DNA of 64,000 bases from Vibrio sp. 10N (lineage in GTDB: Bacteria; Pseudomonadota; Gammaproteobacteria; Enterobacterales; Vibrionaceae), in assembly GCF_036245475.1 (NCBI RefSeq), contig NZ_BTPM01000001.1, forward strand, positions 372,001 to 436,000, written 5' to 3'. A program made the position numbers and the translations under genes. Below the pieces are notes generated by a model, which saw nothing but the letters and a program-made list of their open reading frames with translations, was not told the DNA's origin and ran no database searches. Positions within the stretch are counted from its first letter, which is position 1; the number at the start of each line of letters is the position of its first letter. Positions 8,049 through 15,276 of this stretch are shown here, piece by piece.

Positions 8049-8312
8049 ATGAACACAAATTTTGCACTATTGGCGCGATTTGAAAGCCCTACAGTTGAAC
8101 TAAAGCAGGTATGCCAAGAGTTTTTCGGCATTACTCCCAAGACAGCCGAGCAGCGAGCTAAGGCTTGTGATTTCCCTGTTCCTACCTTTAAGTTGCGCGA
8201 TTCTGAGCGCAGCCCATCACTAATCAAAATTGAAGATCTCGCTGCGTACATCGACCAACGCCACGCTGAAGCCATGAATGATTGGCAGTCAGTAAACGGA
8301 GGTGTCCGATGA
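8049..8312 (+). CDS. PrtN-type activator (pyocin activator family)
   Basis: The ATG at 8049 has a GGAGG ribosome-binding sequence 4 bp upstream, so I prefer it to a longer frame. The 87-residue product matches the PrtN pattern: a phage-excisionase-like helix-turn-helix with ELKQVCQEFFGITPKTAEQRAKACDFPVPTF and the ending DLAAYIDQRHAEAM. In Pseudomonas, PrtN switches on pyocin genes after the repressor PrtR is cleaved. Here it is divergent from the S24 repressor, so the same logic is likely: DNA damage, repressor loss, PrtN made, viral genes turned on. Its stop overlaps the next start (ATGA). Confidence 0.78.
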   Translation: MNTNFALLARFESPTVELKQVCQEFFGITPKTAEQRAKACDFPVPTFKLRDSERSPSLIKIEDLAAYIDQRHAEAMNDWQSVNGGVR

Positions 8313-8491
8313 GCACTCCATTACACGGCATCAACCTAGATTTCACTCACTCAAGCGAAGCCAAGCTTTTGTATAAGGTTATTGAAAATCAAATGAAGCC
8401 TAGCAACAGCACTGACCAAGATAATTATCTCACGGGTGTGCTTATTCAGCTTGAGGAGGCAATTGAACTCATGGAAAGCGTCGAGGCTTAA
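8309..8491 (+). CDS. Small early protein, 60 residues
   Basis: Starts at ATG 8309, overlapping the PrtN-type stop by 4 bp, with GGAGG upstream. The short acidic product (MSTPLHGINLDFTHSSEAKL...) is probably helical and has no membrane segment or recognisable motif. Its position between the activator and rep suggests an early regulatory or replication accessory role, but nothing in the sequence proves this. Confidence 0.6.
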   Translation: MSTPLHGINLDFTHSSEAKLLYKVIENQMKPSNSTDQDNYLTGVLIQLEEAIELMESVEA

Positions 8492-8492
8492 C

Positions 8493-8672
8493 ATGAAAGT
8501 ATCTGACCCCATTCATCTGCCGTGCCCCGATATGGCGGGGTGCGCTAACTTCGACCCCGACAAGAGTGAAAAGTCAGCGCGTATGGTTGAAAAGCTACGC
8601 TCTGAACTTGGCTTGAACCGCCCACGCGCTCGCAAACTCAACGTTAACCCTCTGACTTGGACTAAGCGTTAA
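8493..8672 (+). CDS. Small early protein, 59 residues
   Basis: ATG at 8493 is one base after the stop of the previous gene and is preceded by a GAGG sequence within that gene. The product has two cysteines in LPCPDMAGCANFD and a basic C-terminal half (RPRARKLNVNPLTW). With only two cysteines a zinc site would need dimerisation. I recognise no family. It ends 3 bp before rep and is presumably translated together with it. Confidence 0.6.
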   Translation: MKVSDPIHLPCPDMAGCANFDPDKSEKSARMVEKLRSELGLNRPRARKLNVNPLTWTKR

Positions 8673-8675
8673 TCA

Positions 8676-10568
8676 ATGCAGAAAATCGGCAAGACCACCA
8701 ATAACCCGTTGACTAAGCTCCCGACCAATTTGCGTCAGGAGCTTGCAACGTATGTCATGAAAAACCAAGCCACGGCGCCTCACTTGGCGATGGTAGCGGA
8801 AAAGCATCAACCGCTATGTGGTGCTACGCCCAAAGAGCGCGTGTTTGAGTTCGCTCACCAAGTCGCTAACAAGTTCAAGCTACCTAATGATATTCGCAAC
8901 TACCTTGATAAAGCGTCAGCAGTTCGTTTTCGTAAGTACGGCTTTAAGCGCGCATTGCAATTCATTGAGTCACGCAGCGCGGCGGCATCGTCTGCACTTG
9001 GCGTATTGCCAGAGCCATATTGGACAATCAACACAGAGTTAAAACGTGCTCGCCTTGCTACTGAGTTATCAGGGCGCGCAAGTTTTCACTTTGAACTCGT
9101 CGCCAAAACAGGCGGCACGGCGTTTGATGCGATTAAACGCATTCATGAATATGTTGGGGCTTGCCTTTGGATGCCTCAATTTGAAGTCGCCAACGATGAA
9201 GATGAGGCTTATTCCATCCTTGCCCGTTTGCTTGATGAGGGCGTATGGCGTCGAGCTATCGACAAACAGACTATTGCAGCGTTTGAGAATGCGCGCAGGG
9301 CGGCGGGGATGGTATCGCCACACATTTCCCCTTATGCGTCGATTTCGGCGTGTGAGTGGCTCAAGATTCGCCAAGAGCGACAGCGTGAGTGGTTAGAACT
9401 CATGGCAATTGAATCCGTTGAGGGTGATGTGGTTGAAATGTCACAGGTGCATGAGTCGTCACAGTCCAACCCTGTTAATCGTCGTCATGAACTCATGACC
9501 CGTATTGCTGGCTGTCAGGAGTATGCCGACTCAAACAACCACGCCGCCATTTTTATCACCATGACGGCACCAAGTCGTTTTCACCGACTCACCAAGCGCG
9601 GTGAATACTGGATTGAAAACACCCATTGGGACGGTGGCACACCGAAAGGTGCTCACGCATGGTTGTCAGTGTCTTGGAATCGTTTTCGAGCATGGGCAGG
9701 GCGCCATGACTTAACCTATTACGGAATGCGAGTTGTGGAGCCACACCAAGACGGCACACCGCATTGGCACGGCGTGTTTTTCATGCCGCTTGAGCAAATG
9801 CCCGTGTTTATCAGAATGCTTCAGGAATACCAGTTTCAGCGTGACAGCGATGAGCTTTATTTCAAGAACGGCGACCCAAAACACCGAGCTATGAAAGCGC
9901 GCTTTGAAGCTAAGATGCTGGATGGCACCGAAGGCGGCGCCGTGGCTTATCTTGCCAAGTACATTTCTAAAAACGTTGACGGCTTTGGGCTTGAGGATTT
10001 ATCGGATCTCGACAACAAGAAAGCCAAGCTGCAAGACACGGTGAAAAACGTCACTTCATGGTCGCGTACCTTCTGTTTTCGTCAGTTCCAATTTCAAAAA
10101 ACACCGTCTGTCACCGTTTGGCGCGAGCTAAGACGCATTAGCGACGAGCAAGAATATTGCACCTTTGAGAAGGCGCGCCGTGCGGCTGATGCAGGTTTTT
10201 TCTCTGCCTTTTTCGATTACATGGGCGGTCACCGACTGCCTCAATCCATGCGCCCAATTACCACCAAGAAAGAAGCCAAAGAGAACAAATACGGCGAAAT
10301 GACAGCGCGTGTTATCGGGCTACGTGGAAGCGGTCTAGAAGTGCTTACCCATGAGATAGAGTGGAAGCTTATCAAAAAGCCTTCCGACTTGTCGGAGGCT
10401 TCTTCAAGCAAGCGGGAGCTTGCGCCTTGGTCTAGTGGCAATAATTGTACGCAGAAAATTTCGCCACCAAGACAACAACAAATCATTGATAACTTTTTCC
10501 TGTTCAACGAGCTAGATAGGTTTGGCTCGCCAGAGTGGGAGGAGTTCGCCGCCAGAGGTGGCACCTAG
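8676..10568 (+). CDS. Rolling-circle replication initiator (HUH endonuclease, phage gpA/PM2 P12-like)
   Basis: 630 residues, about the size of PM2 P12 as I recall it. Three HUH motifs are in order: motif 1 FITMTAPSRFH at about 293-303, motif 2 with HWHG (H363 and H365, metal-binding) in PHQDGTPHWHGVFF, and motif 3 YLAKYISKN at 425-433 with two tyrosines four residues apart (Y425, Y429). The two-tyrosine form is characteristic of superfamily-I Rep proteins such as phiX174 gpA and P2 gpA. The protein should nick the double-strand origin and become covalently attached to the 5' end. The N-terminal 250 residues have no motif I recognise. The origin is not identified; in relatives it can lie inside the gene. 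Confidence 0.88.
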   Translation: MQKIGKTTNNPLTKLPTNLRQELATYVMKNQATAPHLAMVAEKHQPLCGATPKERVFEFAHQVANKFKLPNDIRNYLDKASAVRFRKYGFKRALQFIESRSAAASSALGVLPEPYWTINTELKRARLATELSGRASFHFELVAKTGGTAFDAIKRIHEYVGACLWMPQFEVANDEDEAYSILARLLDEGVWRRAIDKQTIAAFENARRAAGMVSPHISPYASISACEWLKIRQERQREWLELMAIESVEGDVVEMSQVHESSQSNPVNRRHELMTRIAGCQEYADSNNHAAIFITMTAPSRFHRLTKRGEYWIENTHWDGGTPKGAHAWLSVSWNRFRAWAGRHDLTYYGMRVVEPHQDGTPHWHGVFFMPLEQMPVFIRMLQEYQFQRDSDELYFKNGDPKHRAMKARFEAKMLDGTEGGAVAYLAKYISKNVDGFGLEDLSDLDNKKAKLQDTVKNVTSWSRTFCFRQFQFQKTPSVTVWRELRRISDEQEYCTFEKARRAADAGFFSAFFDYMGGHRLPQSMRPITTKKEAKENKYGEMTARVIGLRGSGLEVLTHEIEWKLIKKPSDLSEASSSKRELAPWSSGNNCTQKISPPRQQQIIDNFFLFNELDRFGSPEWEEFAARGGT

Positions 10569-10641
10569 CTTACTGCCAACGATGTGAATCAGGGGCAACC
10601 TTACCAACAATTTAACCAACGTCGAGAGACAGGGGAACACC

Positions 10642-10950
10642 ATGAAAACCATGACCAAAGATGAGTGCCAAGCCGAGCTTGCGCGCCTAAACACCATTGA
10701 CGCACTGGAAGCGGAGTTAGAAACGGCGTTTGATACCGTCAAAGACCTGTCACCGAGTGAGCTTTTATCACTGGCGCCCAAAGTCCTTATGGGCGGCGCT
10801 GACCCGCTTTCCATGCTTGGCTTAGACCCAAAGCTCATCGAAAAAGCAAAACTTGTCGCCAAATCAAACCGAGTTATTCGAGCGCAGCGCAAACAAGCGC
10901 TTGAAAAGCAGTTGAATGCAGTGATTGAGGAGGCGACCACCGATGAGTAA
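10642..10950 (+). CDS. Unrecognised phage protein, 102 residues
   Basis: ATG 10642 follows an AGGGGAA ribosome-binding sequence. The product is helical and charged, with a predicted coiled-coil-like C-terminal part (LIEKAKLVAKSNRVIRAQRKQALEKQLNAVIEE). No membrane segment. It starts the rightward packaging/structural run after rep and overlaps the next gene by 8 bp. A small DNA-binding or scaffold role is possible but unproven. Confidence 0.6.
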   Translation: MKTMTKDECQAELARLNTIDALEAELETAFDTVKDLSPSELLSLAPKVLMGGADPLSMLGLDPKLIEKAKLVAKSNRVIRAQRKQALEKQLNAVIEEATTDE

Positions 10951-11473
10951 AACGCCTAATCCAGTGCGCGGCTATGTGCCGTGCCCTGTTTGCAGCAGCT
11001 CTGCAACCGTTCACATGGTGGGGGAAGGTCGCTTGATAGATAGCGGGGAAACGGTCAAGAACGGTCGCAACCTTGGTTTGCTCTATTACAAGTGCCCTAA
11101 CTGCGGCAACAGTTCAATGAGCAAAACCGTGAGCGGCTATTGCACTGATAACATGACCGAAACCGCCGATGCGCTCCAAGCCTTATCTGACAAGGTTGAG
11201 CCAACGGTTACGGAGTCGGTTGAATCAACGGTTGAACCGAGTGTTGAAAGCGTTGAGAGTTTTTCGCCTACGGTAACCCCTCCCGCCGAAGTGCTGCCAC
11301 CAACCGAGCCAAGTACCACTGAAACCACTGAGCCAACGCCGCCAGAGACAAGCTTTAAACCGCAAATTTTCAAGGTTGCCGCCTGTCTTGGCGTCATTGT
11401 CGTGTTGCTGTTTGCCATTAAACGCATGTTAGCCAAACCACAACCGAGTGAGGAGGGCGATAGCCATGAGTAA
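10943..11473 (+). CDS. Zinc-ribbon protein with PTE-rich linker and membrane anchor
   Basis: I choose ATG 10943, which overlaps the previous stop and has GAGGAGG upstream. The 176-residue product has three parts. Residues about 8-57 form a zinc ribbon with CPVC and CPNC. Residues about 80-140 are low-complexity, made of Val, Glu, Thr, Ser and Pro. Residues about 145-165 are one hydrophobic helix (VAACLGVIVVLLFAI) followed by a basic tail. It is probably a virion membrane protein with the linker separating the ribbon from the lipid layer. Not recognised as a named PM2 protein. Confidence 0.65.
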   Translation: MSKTPNPVRGYVPCPVCSSSATVHMVGEGRLIDSGETVKNGRNLGLLYYKCPNCGNSSMSKTVSGYCTDNMTETADALQALSDKVEPTVTESVESTVEPSVESVESFSPTVTPPAEVLPPTEPSTTETTEPTPPETSFKPQIFKVAACLGVIVVLLFAIKRMLAKPQPSEEGDSHE

Positions 11474-11903
11474 CCCAACCGTTGAAACAAGCGCTGACAA
11501 CCTTGATGAGTTGGATGCGTACATTGCCAACCTCAACAATGAGCCGTCAGCACAAGAAGGCGCGTTAGCTTCAACTGAAAGTCAGCCAGAGGTTGATACC
11601 AGTGAGGCGTTTGATGCACTGGTCACCACGGGGCTTGTGGTGGTTGAGCAAGCCGTGTCGATTCTCAAGGATATTGATTTTGAGTTTGATGAGCGCGCTA
11701 AGCAAAGCGTGGTGAATGCGGCTCGCCCTGTAGCCAAGCAATACGGCGGGGCACTGCTCGACCAATGCGGCGACTACATGAATATCATGACCCTTGCCTT
11801 GGCAATCCTTGGTTTGTGGTGGGCATCGAAAAAGCAAATCATCGCCCTTGAACTGAAAAAGCAGCAGGAGGCCGAGCGTGACTCTCATCGTAAACCCGAT
11901 TAA
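11466..11903 (+). CDS. Single-helix membrane protein, 145 residues
   Basis: ATG 11466 overlaps the previous gene by 8 bp. The N-terminal 90 residues are acidic and soluble; residues about 110-126 (MNIMTLALAILGLWWA) form a transmembrane helix, followed by a charged cytoplasmic tail KKQQEAERDSHRKPD. It overlaps the GTG start of the packaging ATPase by 26 bp. Its position directly before the ATPase suggests a membrane component of the packaging vertex, which is an inference from gene order only. Confidence 0.62.
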   Translation: MSNPTVETSADNLDELDAYIANLNNEPSAQEGALASTESQPEVDTSEAFDALVTTGLVVVEQAVSILKDIDFEFDERAKQSVVNAARPVAKQYGGALLDQCGDYMNIMTLALAILGLWWASKKQIIALELKKQQEAERDSHRKPD

Positions 11904-12627
11904 CTCCAACCCATCCCATGACGCCGAGCACACCGTGTACCTTGGCGGCACGGGTAGCGGCAAAACCAGTGCAGTGAAATACATGGGGCTCGTACCTAAG
12001 AAGTCACAAGCCCTGTTCTTTGACCCGTACCGCAACTACGCAGGTCAAAAGTTTCACGGGCAAATGTGCCACGGCTTTACTGACCCCGCCAAGTTTATCA
12101 AGGCGGCGGTGCAAGGGCGCCGTGCGGGGTGTTCGTTCAAGCTTGCCTATATTCCCCCAAAGGGCGCGTGTATGTCGGAGCTTGAAACCTTCAGTGCGAT
12201 TGCTTGGGCGCTTGGCGATGGTCATAAACCCAAACTGCATGTGGTGATTGAGGAGCTGGCAAGCTGCGCGGAAACGTCAGGCAAGCTCGAAGGCAAAACA
12301 GGTGAATTACTTCGTGGTGGTCGCCAGTTCGGTCATGTGGTTCACACCATCTTTCAGCGAGGGCAAGAGGTACCCAAAACCGTCACCAACCAATCAAGCG
12401 TGTGGTGGCTCGGTGCGGTGAACTCTGGTGTTGATGCTGATTGGGTAGCCAAGCAAAAAGGGGTGCATTCTAACGAAGTGGCCGATCTCAAAAGTGCCAA
12501 GGTCAATAAGCAGTGTATCGGCAAAGCGATTGCTGAATACCTGATTATTCGTGACGGCATTGGCAACCTAGAGCGCGGCGCGCTGAACTGCGAAACAGGC
12601 AAAAGGCTCTCACGAAACTACCGCTAA
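11878..12627 (+). CDS. Genome-packaging ATPase (A32/FtsK-like, PM2 P9-like)
   Basis: Starts at GTG 11878, with AGGAGG 7 bp upstream inside the previous gene. The 249-residue product has Walker A GGTGSGKT at about residues 23-30 and a Walker B strand LHVVIEEL at 120-127. The later segment GGRQFGHVVHTIFQR resembles the sensor/arginine-finger area of A32-type ATPases. The size and motifs match the packaging ATPases of membrane-containing double-jelly-roll viruses (PRD1, PM2). The enzyme would drive DNA packaging through a membrane-bound vertex. It is the last gene before a promoter-like gap and the capsid operon. Confidence 0.86.
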   Translation: MTLIVNPINSNPSHDAEHTVYLGGTGSGKTSAVKYMGLVPKKSQALFFDPYRNYAGQKFHGQMCHGFTDPAKFIKAAVQGRRAGCSFKLAYIPPKGACMSELETFSAIAWALGDGHKPKLHVVIEELASCAETSGKLEGKTGELLRGGRQFGHVVHTIFQRGQEVPKTVTNQSSVWWLGAVNSGVDADWVAKQKGVHSNEVADLKSAKVNKQCIGKAIAEYLIIRDGIGNLERGALNCETGKRLSRNYR

Positions 12628-12638
12628 CCTCTCATTTC

Positions 12639-12671
12639 AACCTATAGGTTAAAAGTTATACCTATAGGTTG
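12639..12671. promoter_or_regulatory. Pair of palindromes before the capsid genes
   Basis: The palindrome ACCTATAGGT occurs twice (cores 12641-12650 and 12661-12670), exactly 20 bp apart centre to centre, i.e. about two helical turns, so proteins could bind the same face. It lies in the only longer gap of the late region, upstream of the small membrane protein and capsid genes. It is a good candidate binding site for the PrtN-type activator or another late regulator. Confidence 0.55.
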
Positions 12672-12752
12672 AACCTTAGTGACGAACTCCCCGCCACCTG
12701 ATTTGATAATGACTCCTTTAACCGTTCCAACGCTGTGAAGCAGGGGAAACAC

Positions 12753-12881
12753 ATGAAAGCAACGCACAAAACAATGCTAATGACCATCGTGGTCATGTTG
12801 ATTGCATTGGCAGTCATTAACAATGTAGGCGCGCTCAAGCCTATCAAAGAGCAAATCAATGGTAACTCAGGGTGGTTTTAA
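12753..12881 (+). CDS. Small membrane protein, 42 residues
   Basis: ATG 12753 with CAGGGGAA upstream gives MKATHKTMLMTIVVMLIALA and ends 3 bp before the capsid gene start. One hydrophobic helix (about residues 8-24) follows a basic N-terminus. PM2 and relatives carry several small virion membrane proteins near the capsid gene, so a structural role is likely. It is too short for a confident family assignment. Confidence 0.6.
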   Translation: MKATHKTMLMTIVVMLIALAVINNVGALKPIKEQINGNSGWF

Positions 12882-12884
12882 GCT

Positions 12885-13718
12885 ATGGAACTACTAAACA
12901 CGCCATTTAACCCGCGCCCACTCGATTTAGACCCTGTTGAGGGTGTGAATTGGGGCAACCAAGCCACTCTGCGCTTGGTGAGTGGTCCAACTTACCAATC
13001 CATCGAACTGGTCACTGACATTACTGACCCTGCCGATGTTGAGCGTGTACGCATTACGCTTAATGGTAAGGAAGTGTATAACCTGACAGGTCAAGACTTG
13101 GTTGACCTTCAAGAACATCGTAAGCAATTTACTCAAGAAGGTCGCTACGTTATCCCATTTGCGGATTTAACCCTTCGCACTAAAGGCGGCGTTCGTACTG
13201 GTGAACTGGTCACGCTGCAAGGCGAAATCTGGTTTGTGTACATCCAGCTTGCCTCAAAAGCGGGTGGTACGCCTGCGCCAAGTATCCGTGCTCGCTCTCA
13301 TACGACAGCCGCACAATCAAAGCGTGTTTACCTACCACGTATCTATTCACTGACTTGGTTCGCCAGCGCGACAGGTCGCACCCCGTTCGACTTTGCCGAG
13401 CGTTCACCCCTGTTTTCACTCAAGCGTGTGCACTTCAAAGACTCGTCTATTGACCGTGTTCGTGTCCTGCGTGACAGCGTGGAAGAAATCAACGTCACCA
13501 AAGCGGATAACGCTTTTGACTTGGCGATTTCAGGTCTAGAGCAAAACGCAGGTTGGTTCAGCCTTGATTTTGTTCGTACTGGTTTCGGCGTTGAGGGTCG
13601 CTTGCCAACTAATGCAATGAAGCAATTGCAATTCGAGCTTGATAAATCACAACACGGCAGTGTGCCCGTGCTGATTGAAGCGATTGAGCAAGTGGGCGTT
13701 ATCGCACAACCAAAGTAA
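12885..13718 (+). CDS. Major capsid protein, double-jelly-roll type (PM2 P2-like)
   Basis: 277 residues, close to PM2 P2 (about 269). The N-terminal 70 residues align by eye with what I remember of P2: GNQATLRLVSGPTYQSIEL, then VERVRITLNGKEVYNLTGQDL and LQEHRKQ, mirroring P2's order of strands and the helix. The rest is beta-rich with no coiled coil or membrane helix. Such proteins form trimers with pseudo-hexagonal shape over an internal membrane. Its place directly after the ATPase and a small membrane protein is as expected. A structure prediction with two jelly rolls would settle the call. Confidence 0.82.
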   Translation: MELLNTPFNPRPLDLDPVEGVNWGNQATLRLVSGPTYQSIELVTDITDPADVERVRITLNGKEVYNLTGQDLVDLQEHRKQFTQEGRYVIPFADLTLRTKGGVRTGELVTLQGEIWFVYIQLASKAGGTPAPSIRARSHTTAAQSKRVYLPRIYSLTWFASATGRTPFDFAERSPLFSLKRVHFKDSSIDRVRVLRDSVEEINVTKADNAFDLAISGLEQNAGWFSLDFVRTGFGVEGRLPTNAMKQLQFELDKSQHGSVPVLIEAIEQVGVIAQPK

Positions 13719-13729
13719 GGGGGTGACCG

Positions 13730-14065
13730 ATGGAAAACCCTAGTGTGACGCAAACCGCCACAAGTGGTGGCGGCTGGTTCGATGGCATCTTAGAAGGTGC
13801 GGGTGAACTTGTGGGTGGTGCCGTCGATGTGGTCGGTGGCTTTGGTGAGGATTGGCTTGGTATCAAGATGGATAACGAGCTAGACCGCGCTAAATCTGCC
13901 AGCCCTGACGAGAATCGCGCCAACAATAACGACTACCAGCAACCCAACGGGCAACCCGTACATACCACCTCTGGCGGCATGCAGTGGCAAACCGTGGCAA
14001 TCATCGTGCTCATTGCGCTAGTGCTAATCGGTGGTTTCGCTTTTGCGCTCAAAGGGGGCAAATGA
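13730..14065 (+). CDS. Virion membrane protein candidate, 111 residues
   Basis: Preceded by a GGGGG-type ribosome-binding sequence 11 bp after the capsid gene. The N-terminal half is glycine-rich and amphipathic (GGGWFDGILEGAGELVGGAV), the middle is Asn/Gln-rich, and the C-terminus is one long helix (VAIIVLIALVLIGGFAFAL) with a short basic tail. It overlaps the next gene by 4 bp. This C-terminal-anchor pattern recurs in the following genes and fits proteins of an internal virion membrane. Confidence 0.68.
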   Translation: MENPSVTQTATSGGGWFDGILEGAGELVGGAVDVVGGFGEDWLGIKMDNELDRAKSASPDENRANNNDYQQPNGQPVHTTSGGMQWQTVAIIVLIALVLIGGFAFALKGGK

Positions 14066-14190
14066 TGCCGTTAGCGTACTTAGGCTTGGCGGGGGTGACA
14101 TTGGGTTACCTCACCGCCAAGGAAATTAACAAATCGGCGTGGCTTATCGTGGTCATTTTAGCGCTGATTATCTGGATGAAGATGGGTTGA
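14062..14190 (+). CDS. Small two-helix membrane protein, 42 residues
   Basis: Starts with two adjacent ATGs at 14062 and 14065; the first overlaps the preceding stop (ATGA), with AAAGGGGG upstream. The product is almost wholly hydrophobic, with two short helices (residues about 4-17 and 24-40) around a KEINK turn. Likely a virion membrane protein. Confidence 0.6.
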   Translation: MMPLAYLGLAGVTLGYLTAKEINKSAWLIVVILALIIWMKMG

Positions 14191-14191
14191 T

Positions 14192-14383
14192 ATGTTTGGA
14201 GCTATGACCAGCTTAACGGGTGGCGGTGGCTTAACGGGTGGCAGTGCTGGCCCGTCTACCGCAACCAGCAGTAACCAATCGGGGCAATCTATTGGCGGTA
14301 TCAACATGGGCGGGGGTGTCAGTCCTTGGCTCATCGTCGCGGTTATCGTGCTGGCGGTAATTGGCTTAAAGGTTCTCAAATGA
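14192..14383 (+). CDS. Gly/Ser-rich membrane protein, 63 residues
   Basis: Starts 1 bp after the previous stop. The first 40 residues are nearly all Gly, Ser, Thr, Asn and Gln (SLTGGGGLTGGSAG and onward), followed by one C-terminal helix (PWLIVAVIVLAVIGLKVLK). Same C-terminal-anchor pattern as its neighbours. It overlaps the next gene by 4 bp. Confidence 0.6.
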   Translation: MFGAMTSLTGGGGLTGGSAGPSTATSSNQSGQSIGGINMGGGVSPWLIVAVIVLAVIGLKVLK

Positions 14384-14754
14384 TTCAAGTGGTAACGCAT
14401 TCTGAAAGTGTGCAAGAGCGATTGCGTGAGGCATTTCGCGCTTGCCCTGACGATTTTGAATTGATGCAACGCGCCATCGCAAACGACACGGTAAGTCTTT
14501 ATTTGATTAAAGGTGAAGATTATTACCTGACGGTAGCGGGTGAGGTCGTTGGTGACTCTTATTTCGTTTGGGCAGTGGTGGGTACTGGCGCAGTACAAGC
14601 GACGCGAGAACTTGCGACTTACGTGAAAGGCAGCGGATTAAAAGCGATTACCACAAAAACTTATTTTCCGTTGGTGGCTCGGCTTCTAAAACGGCTCGGA
14701 AAGGTGACAACCAATGAGCACGGCGACCACCAGTTTTTACGATGGGAGGTGTAG
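14380..14754 (+). CDS. Unrecognised soluble phage protein, 124 residues
   Basis: ATG 14380 overlaps the preceding stop. This is the only soluble product among the small membrane proteins. It has alternating strand/helix segments (SVQERLREAFRACP, TVSLYLIKGEDYYLTVAGEV, AVVGTGAVQATRELATYVKG, YFPLVARLLKRLGK). The pattern faintly recalls an acetyltransferase-like fold without its acetyl-CoA motif, so I leave it unassigned. It could be an assembly factor or vertex protein. Confidence 0.6.
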   Translation: MIQVVTHSESVQERLREAFRACPDDFELMQRAIANDTVSLYLIKGEDYYLTVAGEVVGDSYFVWAVVGTGAVQATRELATYVKGSGLKAITTKTYFPLVARLLKRLGKVTTNEHGDHQFLRWEV

Positions 14755-14757
14755 CGC

Positions 14758-15276
14758 ATGGGCGGCAGTTCCAGTTCAAGCAATAGCACCAGTACAAAAA
14801 ACACCAGTAGTCAAAATGCCATTAGCGGCGACAACCTTGGTATTGCACTAAGTGGGGTTGAAGGCTCAACGATTAACGCCACGGTCACCGACCACGGCAG
14901 TGTTGAAAAAGCATTTGATTTAGGTCAGCACTCGCTTGATTTTGCGGGTGACGCGCTTGATGAGTCATTTGAATTTGCCAGTGGTGCAATGAGCGAATCC
15001 TTGGCGCTGGTAGACCGAAACACAGAAAACAGCTTGCAGTTCGCTGCGGGCGCCCTCAACGAGTTCAGTTCGACCAACAGCGAAAACCTGCAAATGATGG
15101 CAGGGCTTGCAGGTAACCAAGCGGCTCAAAACACCGAGAACCTTGCCAAGCTCACCGAGCTTGCGAAGTTCAAACAAGACAACGGGCAAAGCGCACTCAA
15201 CAAACAGCAATTGATACTCATGGCAGTGATTGTGTTGGTACTGGGCTTTGTGCTGGTTAAGGCGGTAGGCAAATGA
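14758..15276 (+). CDS. C-terminally anchored virion protein with repetitive helical region, 172 residues
   Basis: The start is Ser/Asn/Thr-rich (GGSSSSSNSTSTKNTSS), followed by a region of alanine/phenylalanine-bearing repeats (SLDFAGDALDESFEFASGAM, NSLQFAAGALNEF), likely long helices, and a C-terminal membrane helix (LILMAVIVLVLGFVLVKAV). Proteins with this DxAxDAL/FA repeat style are frequent in phages and often lie beside spike genes. It overlaps the spike candidate by 4 bp. A membrane-to-vertex linker is the simplest reading. Confidence 0.65.
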   Translation: MGGSSSSSNSTSTKNTSSQNAISGDNLGIALSGVEGSTINATVTDHGSVEKAFDLGQHSLDFAGDALDESFEFASGAMSESLALVDRNTENSLQFAAGALNEFSSTNSENLQMMAGLAGNQAAQNTENLAKLTELAKFKQDNGQSALNKQQLILMAVIVLVLGFVLVKAVGK

